64,000 nt of DNA from Parabacteroides distasonis ATCC 8503. Lineage in GTDB: Bacteria > Bacteroidota > Bacteroidia > Bacteroidales > Tannerellaceae. How positions within the stretch are numbered: the stretch's first letter is position 1; the number at the start of each line of letters is the position of its first letter. The notes under the pieces are model-generated. The model worked only from the letters and a program-made list of their open reading frames with translations, was not told the DNA's origin and ran no database searches. The translations under genes and the position numbers were made by a program. Of this stretch, positions 63,760 through 64,000 are shown piece after piece. The DNA lies in assembly GCF_000012845.1 (NCBI RefSeq), contig NC_009615.1, forward strand, positions 953,501-1,017,500. Reading direction: 5' to 3'.

Positions 63760-64000
63760 ATGAATAAAGTAACGAAAGAACAGTATGAATTTGCTTTGGC
63801 GAGAGTGGAGGAACTTCTGCCATTGGTTGATGACAATACGCCTTCAAATGATAAGAATGCGGTGGAGCTTACAGTTATGTCCGATATTGTGATAGCATAC
63901 GAAAAAGAACATTATCCGATAGAAAAACCGACTGTTGCGGAATTGATAGAGCTATCCCTTGAAGAGAAAGGGATGAGCCAAAAGCAACTTGCTGGTGAGA
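63760..64000 (+). CDS. higA: HigA-type antitoxin (partial)
   Basis: The first ~80 residues are present; the gene runs off the window. VAELIELSLEEKGMSQKQLAGE is the start of an HTH. Should bind HigB and the operator upstream. Confidence 0.85.
   Translation, partial: MNKVTKEQYEFALARVEELLPLVDDNTPSNDKNAVELTVMSDIVIAYEKEHYPIEKPTVAELIELSLEEKGMSQKQLAGE

Larger units (their letters stand above)
36595..64000. mobile_element. Prophage (left part), continuing past the window
   Basis: A block of phage-type genes: S24 repressor, divergent early genes, recombination and replication genes, methyltransferases, ssb, terminase small and large subunits and portal. Most genes run rightward with 1-10 bp gaps or 4-bp overlaps and look more A/T-rich than the host. 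Capsid, tail and lysis genes and an integrase are not in the window. The left attachment site could not be set; 36420-36600 is the likely zone. Confidence 0.85.

Overview
The window is a piece of a Bacteroidales chromosome, most likely Parabacteroides. Evidence: promoters of the Bacteroidota type (TAnnTTTG at -7) ahead of many genes, gliding-type C-terminal and PorT-type outer-membrane proteins, a Chlamydia/Bacteroidota-type V-ATPase operon, a BlaI/M56 pair, and a gadB-glsA acid-resistance pair. No rRNA gene and no CRISPR array were seen.

Region 1 (1-36.4 kb) is host chromosome. It holds a PhoB-like response regulator with the start of its sensor kinase, an N-acetylmuramoyl-L-alanine amidase, a DEDDh exonuclease, a cold-shock-domain protein with a long leader, panB, a PAP2 phosphatase, cobB and udk. 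A 0.6-kb gene-free stretch (8634-9241) carries a possible small RNA and a four-unit 22-bp repeat array. Next come outer-membrane, LysM, gliding-type and lytic transglycosylase genes, glsA and gadB, two transporters, a GNAT acetyltransferase and the seven-gene V-ATPase operon (20.0-27.6 kb). The last part has BlaI with an M56 metallopeptidase and a truncated lipoprotein, crcB, pheS, a CNNM/CBS protein, and a pyrB-pyrI-flavin reductase-outer membrane protein run.

Region 2 (about 36.5 kb to the right edge) is a tailed-phage prophage, cut off by the window after its portal gene. Leftward genes are an S24-type repressor and a membrane protein that could be expressed during lysogeny. Rightward come small early genes, a recombination module (Sak4-like ATPase, PD-(D/E)XK nuclease, NinB-like and NinG-like proteins), a helicase, an initiator-like gene with internal iterons, two DNA methyltransferases, SSB, HicAB, a divergent HTH switch, tRNA-Val, ASCH and PAPS-reductase-family proteins, ParB, both terminase subunits, portal, and HigBA. 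No integrase is visible, so it probably lies beyond the right edge.

The most interesting signals are these. A 314-codon reading frame with five LPTPTA-like repeats lies inside the cytosine methyltransferase gene in another frame. TAACACA iterons at 12-bp spacing lie inside the replication gene. tRNA-like elements share a 28-nt leader, and an ACGATTATG start-codon motif recurs through the phage. The V-ATPase K subunit appears to keep a sodium-binding site.
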